Assembly: GCA_035644935.1 (NCBI GenBank)
Contig: DASQNO010000027.1
Span: forward strand, 1 to 60,227
Direction: 5' to 3'
Source: CADCVW01 sp035644935
Lineage (GTDB): Bacteria; Pseudomonadota; Alphaproteobacteria; Sphingomonadales; Sphingomonadaceae
DNA: 60,227 bases
Shown: piece after piece, positions 9,172 through 17,789 of the stretch
Numbering within the stretch: position 1 is the first letter of the stretch
How the letters are laid out: every line of letters begins with the position of its first letter
The notes under the pieces: generated by a model
Database searches by the model: none
What the model was told of the DNA's origin: nothing
The model's input: the letters and a program-made list of their open reading frames with translations, nothing else
Translations under genes and position numbers: made by a program

Positions 9172-9540
9172 CTACGCCTTCTCCAACGTGCACTGCAGCG
9201 GGTGCTGGTTCTCCCTCGCAAAGTCCGTGACCTGCGACACCTTGGTCTCCGCGACCTCGTAGGTGAAGACGCCGCACACGCCGACCCCCTTCTGGTGGAC
9301 CTGCAGCATCACGCGCGTCGCGTCCTCGATGCTCATGCGAAAGAAGCGCTGGAGACACAGGACGACGAATTCCATTGGCGTGTAGTCGTCGTTGAGCATC
9401 AGCACCTTGTACGGCGTCGGCTTCTTGGTCCGCGTGCGGGTGCGCGTCGCGACGCCGAGCCCCGTGCCCGGACCGCGACCGTCTTCGCCGTTGTCCCGGT
9501 CCTCGTCGCCCGCGCGGGTCTGCTGTGCGATTGTGATCAT
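9172..9540 (-). CDS. clpS: ATP-dependent Clp protease adaptor ClpS
   Basis: A ClpS adaptor, which delivers N-degron substrates to ClpA(P). After a low-complexity, charged N-terminal extension (DEDRDNGEDGRG, then TRTRTRTKKPTPYKV) comes the core with LMLNDDYTPMEFVVLCLQ, the MLQVHQKG motif and the GVFTYEVAETKV strand, all family hallmarks. Residues of the N-degron pocket (NDDYTPMEFV, M and H of VMLQVHQ) are present. The start is uncertain: ATG at 9540 gives 122 residues, while ATGs at 9558 and 9585 add 6 and 15. No clear ribosome binding site decides it. A 100-base repeat region separates it from murA. Confidence 0.93.
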   Translation of the reverse strand: MITIAQQTRAGDEDRDNGEDGRGPGTGLGVATRTRTRTKKPTPYKVLMLNDDYTPMEFVVLCLQRFFRMSIEDATRVMLQVHQKGVGVCGVFTYEVAETKVSQVTDFARENQHPLQCTLEKA

Positions 9541-9585
9541 CCCCGTAAAATAAGGCATCGCCCCGCCTCCGGGCAAGGGCCGCAC

Positions 9586-9623
9586 GAGAAAAGGGCGGTC
9601 GCCCCGTCGAGGAGCGACCGCCC
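9586..9623 (-). terminator. Rho-independent terminator after the phasin gene
   Basis: On the minus strand a 10-bp perfect stem GGGCGGTCGC / GCGACCGCCC with an 11-base loop is followed by TTTTCTC. It lies 25 bases after the phasin stop codon. A TTCTTT tract on the other side would let it work on the plus strand too. Confidence 0.85.
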
Positions 9624-9647
9624 GTTCTTTATCGATCGGCGTAAGGC

Positions 9648-10295
9648 TTAGTTCGAGAGCGCCTTAACCTTCTCGACGTTGGCGGCGACGCGGGTCTGCA
9701 CGGGCTGCAGCGCTTCGCCGGTCAGCTTGACCATCGTTTCGCTGAGGCGCGTGCCCTCGGCGAACATCGTCTCCATGTAGCTCTTGGCAAACTCGCTCTG
9801 CAGGCGCAGCAGCTCGGTCGGCGACTTGGCAGCAGCGAAGCTCTTCATGGCTTCCGACGCGCCTTCGAAGCTCTTGCGGCCGAACTCGGCGACGTCCTGG
9901 CCCAGTGTGCCGGCGTTCTGCGCGGCGATCTTGGACGATGCGAGCATCGCTTCCAGGTTGCCCTTGGCCAGTTCGCTGGCTTCCTGCGCCAGGCGCTGCG
10001 TGCGCTCCATCACGGCCTTGCCGTCCATCATGCCGCGAACGCGCTCGGCGGCGGCGTTGATGTCCAGGGTCGGGGCGAACGTATGCGTATCCATCTTGGG
10101 CATTTCCTTGTCTGCTGATTCGTTGTGGTCTGTTGAATGGCTGTCCGCGACTTGCGCCTCGGGGGCCGGTACGTAGCGCGGCTTCTCGGCCGGGGCGGCG
10201 GCCTGCGCCTCGTCGTCTATGAGGGCCTCGAACACCGCGCCCGAACCCTGCGCCGCCGCCAGAGCCGCGGCCTTTTGATCGATCTTCTTCGCCAT
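9648..10295 (-). CDS. Phasin family protein
   Basis: A 215-residue phasin, a surface protein of polyhydroxyalkanoate granules that controls their size and number. The first 65 residues are an alanine- and acid-rich linker (AAALAAAQGSGAVFEALIDD). From about residue 75 there is a long amphipathic helical region with the typical phasin signature: ASSKIAAQNAGTLGQDVAEF, then AAAKSPTELLRLQSEFAKSY, then ending in AANVEKVKAL. The ATG at 10295 is chosen because the upstream in-frame extension runs into the putative operator. It lies downstream of phaC on the same strand, with its own operator-like inverted repeat and terminator, so it probably has its own promoter. Confidence 0.92.
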   Translation of the reverse strand: MAKKIDQKAAALAAAQGSGAVFEALIDDEAQAAAPAEKPRYVPAPEAQVADSHSTDHNESADKEMPKMDTHTFAPTLDINAAAERVRGMMDGKAVMERTQRLAQEASELAKGNLEAMLASSKIAAQNAGTLGQDVAEFGRKSFEGASEAMKSFAAAKSPTELLRLQSEFAKSYMETMFAEGTRLSETMVKLTGEALQPVQTRVAANVEKVKALSN

Positions 10296-10317
10296 GGGAC
10301 GTCCTCGCTGAGTGCTA

Positions 10318-10377
10318 TGCTGCAGTGCAACATACACGAAGCCGCGCCGAGTTCAAGACTTTTGTTGCACCGCAGCA
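10318..10377 (-). promoter_or_regulatory. TGC-rich inverted repeat upstream of the phasin gene (PhaR-type operator candidate)
   Basis: TGCTGCAGTGCAAC at 10318-10331 and GTTGCACCGCAGCA at 10364-10377 form a 14-bp inverted repeat with one mismatch, 32 bases apart. It lies 23 bases upstream of the phasin start. In other PHA producers the repressor PhaR binds CTGC/GCAG-rich sites ahead of phasin and its own genes. That this site binds PhaR is inference; no phaR gene is in the window. Confidence 0.55.
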
Positions 10378-10396
10378 AAATCGCCGTGGCGGTGGT

Positions 10397-12130
10397 TCAG
10401 CGCTCCTGGACGTAACGTCCGGGCGCATCCTCGATCGCGGGCAGTTTGCCCTTGCCCGGCTTTCTCGCACCCTTGGCGCGCACCTGCTCGCCCGATTGCG
10501 GCGCCAGCCATGCCAGCCAGTCGGGCCACCAGCTGCCCTTGTGCTCCGTCGCCCCTTCAATGAACGCGTCCAGCGTCGCGGGGCTGCCCTCGTTCAGTGC
10601 GTAGCCGTATTTGTTCGCCGAGGGGTGGTTCACCACGCCTGCGATATGCCCCGATCCCGCGAGCACGAACCGCGTCGGGCCTCGGAAATGGTGCGTGATC
10701 TTGAAGACGCTCTGCGCCGGCGCGATGTGATCCTCCCGCCCCGCCTGGATGTAGGCCGGCGTGCGCACCCGCGTCAGGTCGATGGGCGTGCCGTCGACGC
10801 TGACGCCGCCCGGCTGCGCCAGCTTGTTGCCGCGGTAGAAGTTCTGGAGATAGTCGCCGTGCCACGCCGCCGGCAGGTTGGTCGTGTCGCCGTTCCAGTG
10901 CAGCAGGTCGAACGCCTTGTAGTCCTTGCCCAGCAGATAATGATCGACCGCCGGCCCCCAGATCAGGTCGCGGCCGCGCAGCGCGTTGAACACCGCCGCC
11001 ATCTTGCGGCCGTCCATCGTGCCGGTGTCCTTGGACATCGCGGCGATGCCGCGCATCGCGTCGTCGCCCAGGAAATGCTTGAGCTCGCCCGCATGTTCGA
11101 AATCGACCTGCGCGGTGAAGAAGGTCGCGGTCGCCACCTTTTCGGCTTCCCCGCGCGCTTCCAGCAGCGCCAGCGTCGCCGCCAGCGTCGTTCCCGCGAC
11201 GCAGTAGCCGATCGTGTGCACCGCCTCGACGTCCAGCAGGTCGCGCACCGTGTCGATCGCATCAATCTGCCCGCGCACGACGTAATCGTCGAACGTCGTT
11301 TCGCGTAAGGACTCGTCCGCCGATTTCCACGACACCATGAACACGGACAGGCCCTGGTCGACCGCCCACTTCACGAAGCTCTTTTCGGGCGCGAGGTCGA
11401 GAATGTAGAACCGGTTGATCCAAGGCGGAAAGATTACCAGCGGCACCTCGAAGACCGTCTCCGTCGTCGGCGCGTAGTGGATCAGCTGGTAGAGCGGCGT
11501 TTCCTTGATCACCTTGCCGGGGGTCATCGCCAGGTTGCGCCCGACCGCGAACGCCTCCCGGTCGGTGTGCGTCAGCTGCCCGGCGCGAAGGTCGTGCAGC
11601 GCGTTCTCCAGGCCCTTCAACAGATTGGCCCCGCCCGTCTCGGCTGTGATCTTCAGCACCTCGGGGTTGGTCCACGGGAAGTTGGACGGACTGACGGCGT
11701 CCAGGATCGCGCGCAATGCGAACAGCAGCCTCTCCTGGCTCGCGGGCTCCAGTCCCGACATCCGCTCCGCCCCCGCCAGCAGCTTCTCGCTCGCCACTAG
11801 GTAATTGCGCGCCAACGCGTCGAACGGCGGTTGCCGCCACTCGGGCGCGCGAAACCGCTTGTCCTTCTCGGGCAGGGCGGCGCTCATGGGCGTGGCCGCG
11901 CTCAGCCAGTCCTGCCAGACCTTAACGCCCTGCATCCAGAACTCGGCGCCCGCGCGCATCATCGCCGCGGGGTCCGCGCCTGCGGCCGGCGTGGCGCCCT
12001 TGGTCGCCGCCTCCGTCCAGAACCGTAGCGCCGCCTGCTGCGCGTCCACGACGACACTGGCCAGACGCTGCAAATCGTCTGGCTTCAAGGCGAACGGCGC
12101 GGTGGGGGCGGAGGAGGCGGGTTCGGTCAT
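10397..12130 (-). CDS. phaC: Class I poly(3-hydroxyalkanoate) synthase
   Basis: PhaC polymerises (R)-3-hydroxyacyl-CoA into PHA on the granule surface. The 577-residue length fits class I. The N-terminal PhaC domain (QDWLSAATP, then FWMQGVKVWQDW earlier) precedes an alpha/beta-hydrolase core. The lipase-like box GYCVAGTT holds the catalytic cysteine, the aspartate is in WNGDTTNLP, and the histidine in GSGHIAGVVN. The tryptophan of WWPDWLAWL near the C-terminus is also conserved. The phasin gene follows 101 bases downstream, with an operator-like repeat between. No phaA/phaB/phaR are in the window, which is common where phaC is not in a full pha operon. Confidence 0.96.
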   Translation of the reverse strand: MTEPASSAPTAPFALKPDDLQRLASVVVDAQQAALRFWTEAATKGATPAAGADPAAMMRAGAEFWMQGVKVWQDWLSAATPMSAALPEKDKRFRAPEWRQPPFDALARNYLVASEKLLAGAERMSGLEPASQERLLFALRAILDAVSPSNFPWTNPEVLKITAETGGANLLKGLENALHDLRAGQLTHTDREAFAVGRNLAMTPGKVIKETPLYQLIHYAPTTETVFEVPLVIFPPWINRFYILDLAPEKSFVKWAVDQGLSVFMVSWKSADESLRETTFDDYVVRGQIDAIDTVRDLLDVEAVHTIGYCVAGTTLAATLALLEARGEAEKVATATFFTAQVDFEHAGELKHFLGDDAMRGIAAMSKDTGTMDGRKMAAVFNALRGRDLIWGPAVDHYLLGKDYKAFDLLHWNGDTTNLPAAWHGDYLQNFYRGNKLAQPGGVSVDGTPIDLTRVRTPAYIQAGREDHIAPAQSVFKITHHFRGPTRFVLAGSGHIAGVVNHPSANKYGYALNEGSPATLDAFIEGATEHKGSWWPDWLAWLAPQSGEQVRAKGARKPGKGKLPAIEDAPGRYVQER

Positions 12131-12250
12131 GGCGTCGGCCTTGAAGCGTATATGGTCAACAAACGGTTACAGCCGCGGTTGCACAAGCCTGCGCCCGACG
12201 CTTCGAAGCGTCCACCTGGATGTGCAAGAGGCCGATGCTGAGACAACGGA

Positions 12251-12658
12251 TCACTGCTTCCCGATACGAACGCCGCCCTTCTTGCCCGCTCCGACCGGTA
12301 TCCCGATCAGCGGCAGCGGTTTCAGGCATGCCTCGCCCCTGGCGTGGCAGCCCGCAGCCGTATCGCGCATCGTTCCCACGGCGTCTTCGCGTTGTCGGCC
12401 CGTCGGGCCATCGTCGCGGACGACCGGCTCGTACAGCGGCAGGGCATAGGGGCTCTCCCGCCGCCCGCAGACAACGATTTCCTCGTCCGTCGCGACCGTC
12501 CGGCACGGATCGGGACCGATCGACGTGATCGCCCGGGAAGCCGCCATCACCTGTTCGGCGACGATCGGTTTCGACACGCCTTTCGGCGACTGCCCGCCGG
12601 CCGCCGTTGCGATCGCGCCTCCCAACCCTATCGAGAGCAGAAGCGGTCTATTCGTCAT
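12251..12658 (-). CDS. Small exported protein of unknown function, copy 2 of a tandem pair
   Basis: A 135-residue protein with a hydrophobic leader (LLLSIGLGGAIATAAGG) that fits a signal peptide. The mature part has a short conserved block shared with the gene just upstream: a cysteine, then DEEIVVCGRRE, then PYALPLYEP, followed by a second cysteine pair (AAGCHARGEAC). Four cysteines suggest disulfides in the periplasm. Its start overlaps the end of the upstream paralogue by 11 bases, so they are co-transcribed. I recognise the DEIVVC..R..PYALPLY motif as common in small sphingomonad exported proteins, but know of no assigned function. Confidence 0.7.
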   Translation of the reverse strand: MTNRPLLLSIGLGGAIATAAGGQSPKGVSKPIVAEQVMAASRAITSIGPDPCRTVATDEEIVVCGRRESPYALPLYEPVVRDDGPTGRQREDAVGTMRDTAAGCHARGEACLKPLPLIGIPVGAGKKGGVRIGKQ

Positions 12659-13037
12659 CCAACAACGCCCTCGCGCCCTTGATCACGCCCTTTGCGACGA
12701 TCCCGACCACGGTCATCACGTCGACCGCGGGGGGCGGCAGGCAGGCCGCCGATTGTCTGGCGCATTCGCTATTCGATTCCTTGATCGCCGCCATCTGCCC
12801 GACGCGGTTGCCGCCCGCTTGTGATGCGTCGTCGTCGTCCATCGGGTCGTAAAGCGGCAGCGCGTAAGGGTCGGCGCGGCGCGCGCAGACGACGATCTCG
12901 TCCGCCGCGGCGCCCGCGCACCCTTCGCGGCCGATCGACGTTCGCGCCCGGTGCGCCGCCAGCGCCTGTTCAGCGGTCAGCGGCGCCGCCTTGTCGGGCG
13001 CGGCGGCGAACAGCAGCAGCGCGGCGATTCTCGACAT
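12648..13037 (-). CDS. Small exported protein of unknown function, copy 1 of a tandem pair
   Basis: A 129-residue protein. It starts with a short hydrophobic stretch (IAALLLFAAA) and shares with its downstream neighbour the series IGREGC, DEIVVCARR and PYALPLYDP, followed by an acidic DDDD and two cysteines (ECARQSAAC). The C-terminus (VMTVVGIVAKGVIKGARALL) is hydrophobic and may lie on a membrane. The two proteins are clearly paralogous but diverged outside the central block, pointing to an old tandem duplication. Just upstream lies the divergent glpX gene, 64 bases away. Confidence 0.7.
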   Translation of the reverse strand: MSRIAALLLFAAAPDKAAPLTAEQALAAHRARTSIGREGCAGAAADEIVVCARRADPYALPLYDPMDDDDASQAGGNRVGQMAAIKESNSECARQSAACLPPPAVDVMTVVGIVAKGVIKGARALLDDE

Positions 13038-13101
13038 GCTCCGGGTCCTCGCCTATCGCCGCCAAACGCCCCGATAAAGCGCCTCAATCAACAGGAACAT
13101 C

Positions 13102-14103
<1,002 letters not shown>

Positions 14104-14162
14104 TCGCCGCCGCGGCGCGCTTTGCGCCGACCGCTCGTTCGTAGAACCCTCGGGTAGACGAC

Positions 14163-14534
14163 ATGCCTGCCAGCCAGGAAACAGCGGACTTCATCCGCAG
14201 CCATTTCCGGTCCGTCTGGTCGCTCGAGCTGCTCCTGCATCTCCGGCGCGAACCCGGCCGGCCGTGGTTGCGGGACGAGCTGGTGGATCGGCTCCGCGCC
14301 AGCCATTCGGTGATCGCGACCAGCCTGGACGCCTTGCTCGCCGGTGGGCTCATCGTCGTCGAAGACGACGGCGCGGCCCGCTACCGCGCTGCGCACCCCG
14401 ATCTGGAACGCAGCGTCGCCGAAGTGGAGGCGCTCTACGCCAAAAAGCCCGATGCGGTGCGGCGGCTGATCGTGCAATCGATCGGCGGCGGCGTCTCGGC
14501 GTTCGCGGACGCGTTCAGGCTGAGGAGGGATTGA
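14163..14534 (+). CDS. Winged-helix-like small protein preceding DUF5985 genes
   Basis: A 123-residue soluble protein. SVWSLELLLHLRREPG, WLRDELVDRLRASHSVIATSL and LDALLAGGLIVVEDDGAARYRAA resemble the three helices and wing of a small winged helix-turn-helix (ArsR/MarR-sized) domain. A charged helical tail follows. Whether it binds DNA is inference from this pattern. Its TGA overlaps the next ATG (TGATG), tying it to the two small DUF5985 membrane proteins in an operon. Confidence 0.7.
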   Translation: MPASQETADFIRSHFRSVWSLELLLHLRREPGRPWLRDELVDRLRASHSVIATSLDALLAGGLIVVEDDGAARYRAAHPDLERSVAEVEALYAKKPDAVRRLIVQSIGGGVSAFADAFRLRRD

Positions 14535-14806
14535 TGTCCGCAGCGTTTCCCACCGCCGTGTATCTGCTCTGCTTCGCCACCAGCAGCGCCTGCGCCTTTC
14601 TGCTGGCTCGAAGCTACGCCCGTACCCGCGCCCGCCTGCTCCTGTGGAGCGCGCTGTGCTTCGTGCTGCTGGCGGGCAACAATCTGATGGTGATCCTGGA
14701 CTTGCTCGTCCTGCCCGAGGTCAATCTGACGGTTGTCCGCCTAGGTTTCTCCGTCGCGGCTTTGTCGGTTCTGCTGTTCGGCTTCATCTGGGACCTGGAG
14801 GACTAG
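14534..14806 (+). CDS. DUF5985-type small membrane protein (first)
   Basis: A 90-residue protein with three predicted membrane helices (about 5-23, 33-55 and 64-86). The pattern YLLCFATSSACAFLLARSY, then LLLWSALCFVLLAGNNLMVI, then the acidic tail WDLED matches the DUF5985 group found next to each other in many alpha- and betaproteobacteria. Function is unknown. It starts within the stop of the winged-helix gene and is followed five bases later by a second member, suggesting a two-component membrane complex. Confidence 0.75.
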   Translation: MSAAFPTAVYLLCFATSSACAFLLARSYARTRARLLLWSALCFVLLAGNNLMVILDLLVLPEVNLTVVRLGFSVAALSVLLFGFIWDLED

Positions 14807-14811
14807 CCGCC

Positions 14812-15075
14812 ATGCTGATCCCGTTTCTCTCGGGCATGATCGTCGCCGGCTTTCTCGTCGCCGGCCTGTTCTTCCTGCGCTTCTGGAAGCGCACGGGCGA
14901 CGGGCTGTTCGCCGCCTTCGCCGCCGCCTTCTGGCTGCTCGGCTTGACGCAGGCGCTGCTCGCCTTCTCGGACGTTCCCGCCGAAGAGCGCAGCTGGCTG
15001 TACCTGCTGCGGCTGGCGGCCTTCGTCATCATCCTGGCGGCGATCGGGGGCAAGAACGCGCGCGCGCGCCGCTGA
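14812..15075 (+). CDS. DUF5985-type small membrane protein (second)
   Basis: An 87-residue protein with three hydrophobic segments: IPFLSGMIVAGFLVAGLFFL, then LFAAFAAAFWLLGLTQALLA and LLRLAAFVIILAAIGG, and a basic end (KNARARR). The FLRFWKRTGDGLFAAFA segment between the first two helices is typical for the family. It is the last gene of the wHTH-DUF5985-DUF5985 trio. The trio arrangement recurs in related bacteria to my knowledge, but no function has been assigned. Confidence 0.75.
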   Translation: MLIPFLSGMIVAGFLVAGLFFLRFWKRTGDGLFAAFAAAFWLLGLTQALLAFSDVPAEERSWLYLLRLAAFVIILAAIGGKNARARR

Positions 15076-15131
15076 CGGTCGTTGACGCCGCCGTGTAACA
15101 CCATATCATGGCGGGCGAAGGAGCTATGTCC

Positions 15132-15860
15132 ATGCGCCGCCTGATGATTTTTCCCGTTGCCCTGCTCGCCGCCTGCCAGCCCGCCGCGCCCGATCCGCGC
15201 GGCGTCGCGCGCGACGAAACATTGCTCACCGTCGCCGCCACCGGCCGCGCCGACACCCGGCCGGACGAGGCGCGGCTGCAGCTCGGCGTTCAAACGATCG
15301 CCGCGACGGCGGGCGAGGCGAGCCGCGGCAATCGCGAGAAGATGGATCGGGTCGCCGCCGTGCTCGCACGCCTCGGCGTCAAGCCCGACGACCTGCAAAC
15401 GCGCAACCTCAGCCTGCAGCGGATCGACTACGGCGCCGACCGCGGCCGCTTTCGCGCGGACAACATCATCGAATTGAAGCTCCGCGACATGGCCAGGGTC
15501 GGCGACGCGGTGGCGATGGCGACCGACGCGGGCGCCAATGTGCTGTCCGGCCCCGACCTGCGCGTGTCCGACCGCGAAGCGTCCAGCCGGTCCGCCTATG
15601 CCGCCGCCTACCGATCCGCCCGCGCCCGCGCCGACACCTACGCCGGCGCCGCCGGGCTGAAGGTTGCGCGCGTGCTGGCGATCTACGACGGCGGCCAGGG
15701 CTTCACCCCTTCGCCGCGCTATGGCGGGCGGACCAGCATGGAGGCGATGGGTGTGCAGACGGTGGCGCCGCCACCGCCCGAACAGGGCGCACCCTTCAGC
15801 GCCGGCATCAACACCACCGAAGTGCAGGTCCGCGTCGATTTCGCGCTCGCCCCGGCATAA
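15132..15860 (+). CDS. SIMPL-domain (DUF541) lipoprotein
   Basis: A 242-residue protein with a lipoprotein signal (MRRLMIFPVALLAAC; the cysteine would be lipidated) followed by a SIMPL/DUF541 domain: LLTVAATGRADTRPDEARLQ, then LGVKPDDLQTRNLSLQRIDY, ending VRVDFALAPA. The ATG at 15132 is preferred over those at 15108 and 15126 because AAGGAG sits eight bases before it. It faces the envelope and may protect it from oxidative damage, but the activity of the family is unknown. A non-lipidated relative is at 332-1024. Confidence 0.85.
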   Translation: MRRLMIFPVALLAACQPAAPDPRGVARDETLLTVAATGRADTRPDEARLQLGVQTIAATAGEASRGNREKMDRVAAVLARLGVKPDDLQTRNLSLQRIDYGADRGRFRADNIIELKLRDMARVGDAVAMATDAGANVLSGPDLRVSDREASSRSAYAAAYRSARARADTYAGAAGLKVARVLAIYDGGQGFTPSPRYGGRTSMEAMGVQTVAPPPPEQGAPFSAGINTTEVQVRVDFALAPA

Positions 15861-15917
15861 CCCCGCACGAACAAACAAGGATTCCCGCAGACGCCGGAAT
15901 GGCCTAAGGACTGGCAC

Positions 15918-17666
15918 ATGCATCCCTGCAACGTGTCGATGTCCCTAACCGGCCAGCCCTGGCGCTGGCGCGGCGCGTCGGCGACCGACCTCGACCAGGA
16001 CGATCTCGTCACGCAATTGCTGCTGTCGCGCGGGGTGCCCCGCGACGCGCTGGAACTGCATCGCGCGCCGACGATCCGCGGCTTCATGCCCGACCCGTCG
16101 ATCTTCCGCGACATGGACCGCGCCGCCGCCCGCCTCGCCGACGCGGTGCAGCGGGGGGAGCAGGTCACGGTGTTCGGCGACTACGACGTCGACGGCGCGA
16201 CCTCGGCGGCCCTTCTCCTCCGCCTTCTGCGCGACCTCGGCCTGTCCGCGACGCATTACATCCCCGACCGCATGCTGGAAGGCTACGGCCCGTCCGGCGA
16301 CGCGCTGGTGCGCCTGGCGAACGATGGCGCGACGCTGATCGTCACCGTCGACTGCGGCGCGCAGGCGTTCGACGCGCTCGCCGCCGCGCGGGCGCATGGC
16401 GTCGACGTGCTCGTCGTCGATCATCACAAATGCAGCAGCGAACTTCCCTTCGCGCATGCGCTGGTCAACCCCAACCGCCTCGACGAGGACGATCACGCCG
16501 CCAGCCACGGCCATTTGGCCGCCGTCGGGGTCGCCTTCCTGCTCGCCGCCGCCACCGTGCGCACGCTGCGCGGCCGCGGGGTCTTCGCCGCGCGTCCCGA
16601 ACCCAGGCTCACCGACCTGCTCGATCTCGTGGCGCTTGGCACCGTCGCCGACGTCGCGCGCCTGACCGGCCTCAACCGCGCCTTCGTGACGCAGGGGCTC
16701 AAGGTCATGGCCAACCGCCGCAACGTCGGCCTGGCGGCGCTGCTCGACGTTTCGCGTCTGAAGTCGGCGCCCACCTGCCGCGACCTGGGCTTCGCGCTGG
16801 GGCCGCGCATCAACGCCGGCGGCCGCGTCGGCAAGTCGGACCTCGGCGTCCGCCTGCTCACAACGCTGGACGAGGAGGAGGCCCGCGCCATCGCCGCCGA
16901 ACTCGAGCGCCTCAACGAGGAGCGCCGCATCGTGGAGTCCGATGTCGCGCAAGGCGCGGACCAGATCGCCAACGCGCAGGATGCGCCCGTGGCGGTGGTG
17001 GCCGGCCCCGGCTGGCATCCCGGCGTCATCGGCATCGTCGCGGGCCGGCTCAAGGAACGGCTCGGGCGTCCCGCCTTGGTCATCGCGATCGACGAACAGG
17101 GCATCGGCAAGGGCTCGGGCCGGTCGATCCCGGGCGTCGATCTCGGCGCCGCGGTGCTCGCGGCCAAGGACAGCGGGCTGCTGATCGCCGGCGGTGGGCA
17201 CGCCATGGCCGCGGGGCTGACGGTGGCCGCCGACATGATCCCCGCGCTGAGCGCCTTTCTGTGCGACCGGCTCGCTGCCGACGTCGCGCGGTCCAACGCG
17301 TCGCGTGCGCTGCTGCTCGACGCCGTGCTGGCGCCCGGCGGCGTCACCCCGTCTTTATGCGAGGCGCTGGACGTCGGCGGCCCCTACGGCATGGGCTGGC
17401 CCGCGCCGCGTATCGCCGCCGGCCCGATGCGCGTCGTCAAGGCGGATATCGTCGGCCAGGGCCATGTGCGCGCGATCATGGCGGGCGACGACGGCCGCTC
17501 GCTCAAGACCGTGGCCTTCCGCGCTGCCGATACGGCGCTGGGCCAGGCGATACTCGGCGCCCCCCGCGACCGCCGCCTGTGGGTCGCCGGCCGCGTCAAG
17601 ATCGACGATTGGGGCGACCGCCGCGCCGCCGAGATGCACCTCGACGACGCGGCGTTCGTGGACTGA
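15918..17666 (+). CDS. recJ: Single-stranded-DNA-specific exonuclease RecJ
   Basis: RecJ is the 5'-3' single-strand exonuclease of the RecF pathway and of mismatch and base-excision repair. At 582 residues it is full length. DHH phosphoesterase motifs are visible: GDYDVDGATSAALL (motif I/II), VTVDCGAQ (motif III, with G-A-Q), VVDHHKCS (DHH motif) and the DHHA1 motif GGGHAMAAGLTVA. The C-terminal OB-like domain is present (MAGDDGRSLKTVAFR). AAGGA seven bases upstream supports the ATG at 15918. It follows the SIMPL lipoprotein with a 57-base gap. Confidence 0.96.
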   Translation: MHPCNVSMSLTGQPWRWRGASATDLDQDDLVTQLLLSRGVPRDALELHRAPTIRGFMPDPSIFRDMDRAAARLADAVQRGEQVTVFGDYDVDGATSAALLLRLLRDLGLSATHYIPDRMLEGYGPSGDALVRLANDGATLIVTVDCGAQAFDALAAARAHGVDVLVVDHHKCSSELPFAHALVNPNRLDEDDHAASHGHLAAVGVAFLLAAATVRTLRGRGVFAARPEPRLTDLLDLVALGTVADVARLTGLNRAFVTQGLKVMANRRNVGLAALLDVSRLKSAPTCRDLGFALGPRINAGGRVGKSDLGVRLLTTLDEEEARAIAAELERLNEERRIVESDVAQGADQIANAQDAPVAVVAGPGWHPGVIGIVAGRLKERLGRPALVIAIDEQGIGKGSGRSIPGVDLGAAVLAAKDSGLLIAGGGHAMAAGLTVAADMIPALSAFLCDRLAADVARSNASRALLLDAVLAPGGVTPSLCEALDVGGPYGMGWPAPRIAAGPMRVVKADIVGQGHVRAIMAGDDGRSLKTVAFRAADTALGQAILGAPRDRRLWVAGRVKIDDWGDRRAAEMHLDDAAFVD

Positions 17667-17680
17667 GCGGTTTCTAGCAC

Positions 17681-17763
17681 GTCATCCCAGCGCATGCTGG
17701 GATCTCAGTGAGTCCTGGTACCGCTCTCTCACCCGCTGAGATGCCAGCATACGCTGGCATGAC
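17681..17763. repeat. Extragenic palindrome after recJ
   Basis: A nested inverted repeat: the outer arms begin GTCATCCCAGC and end GCTGGCATGAC, and each arm is itself a hairpin (TCCCAGCGCATGCTGGGA and TGCCAGCATACGCTGGCA). CTCAG / CTGAG add to the outer stem. This is the classic shape of a dispersed REP/BIME-type element. It sits between convergent recJ and pspA. Confidence 0.75.
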
Positions 17764-17789
17764 GCTGTTCGAACAGAATTGCTCAAACC

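Noticed and set aside
16430..17677. Long arginine-rich frame overlapping recJ in another reading frame
   Set aside because: Composition is typical of an out-of-frame reading of GC-rich DNA; recJ explains the region fully.
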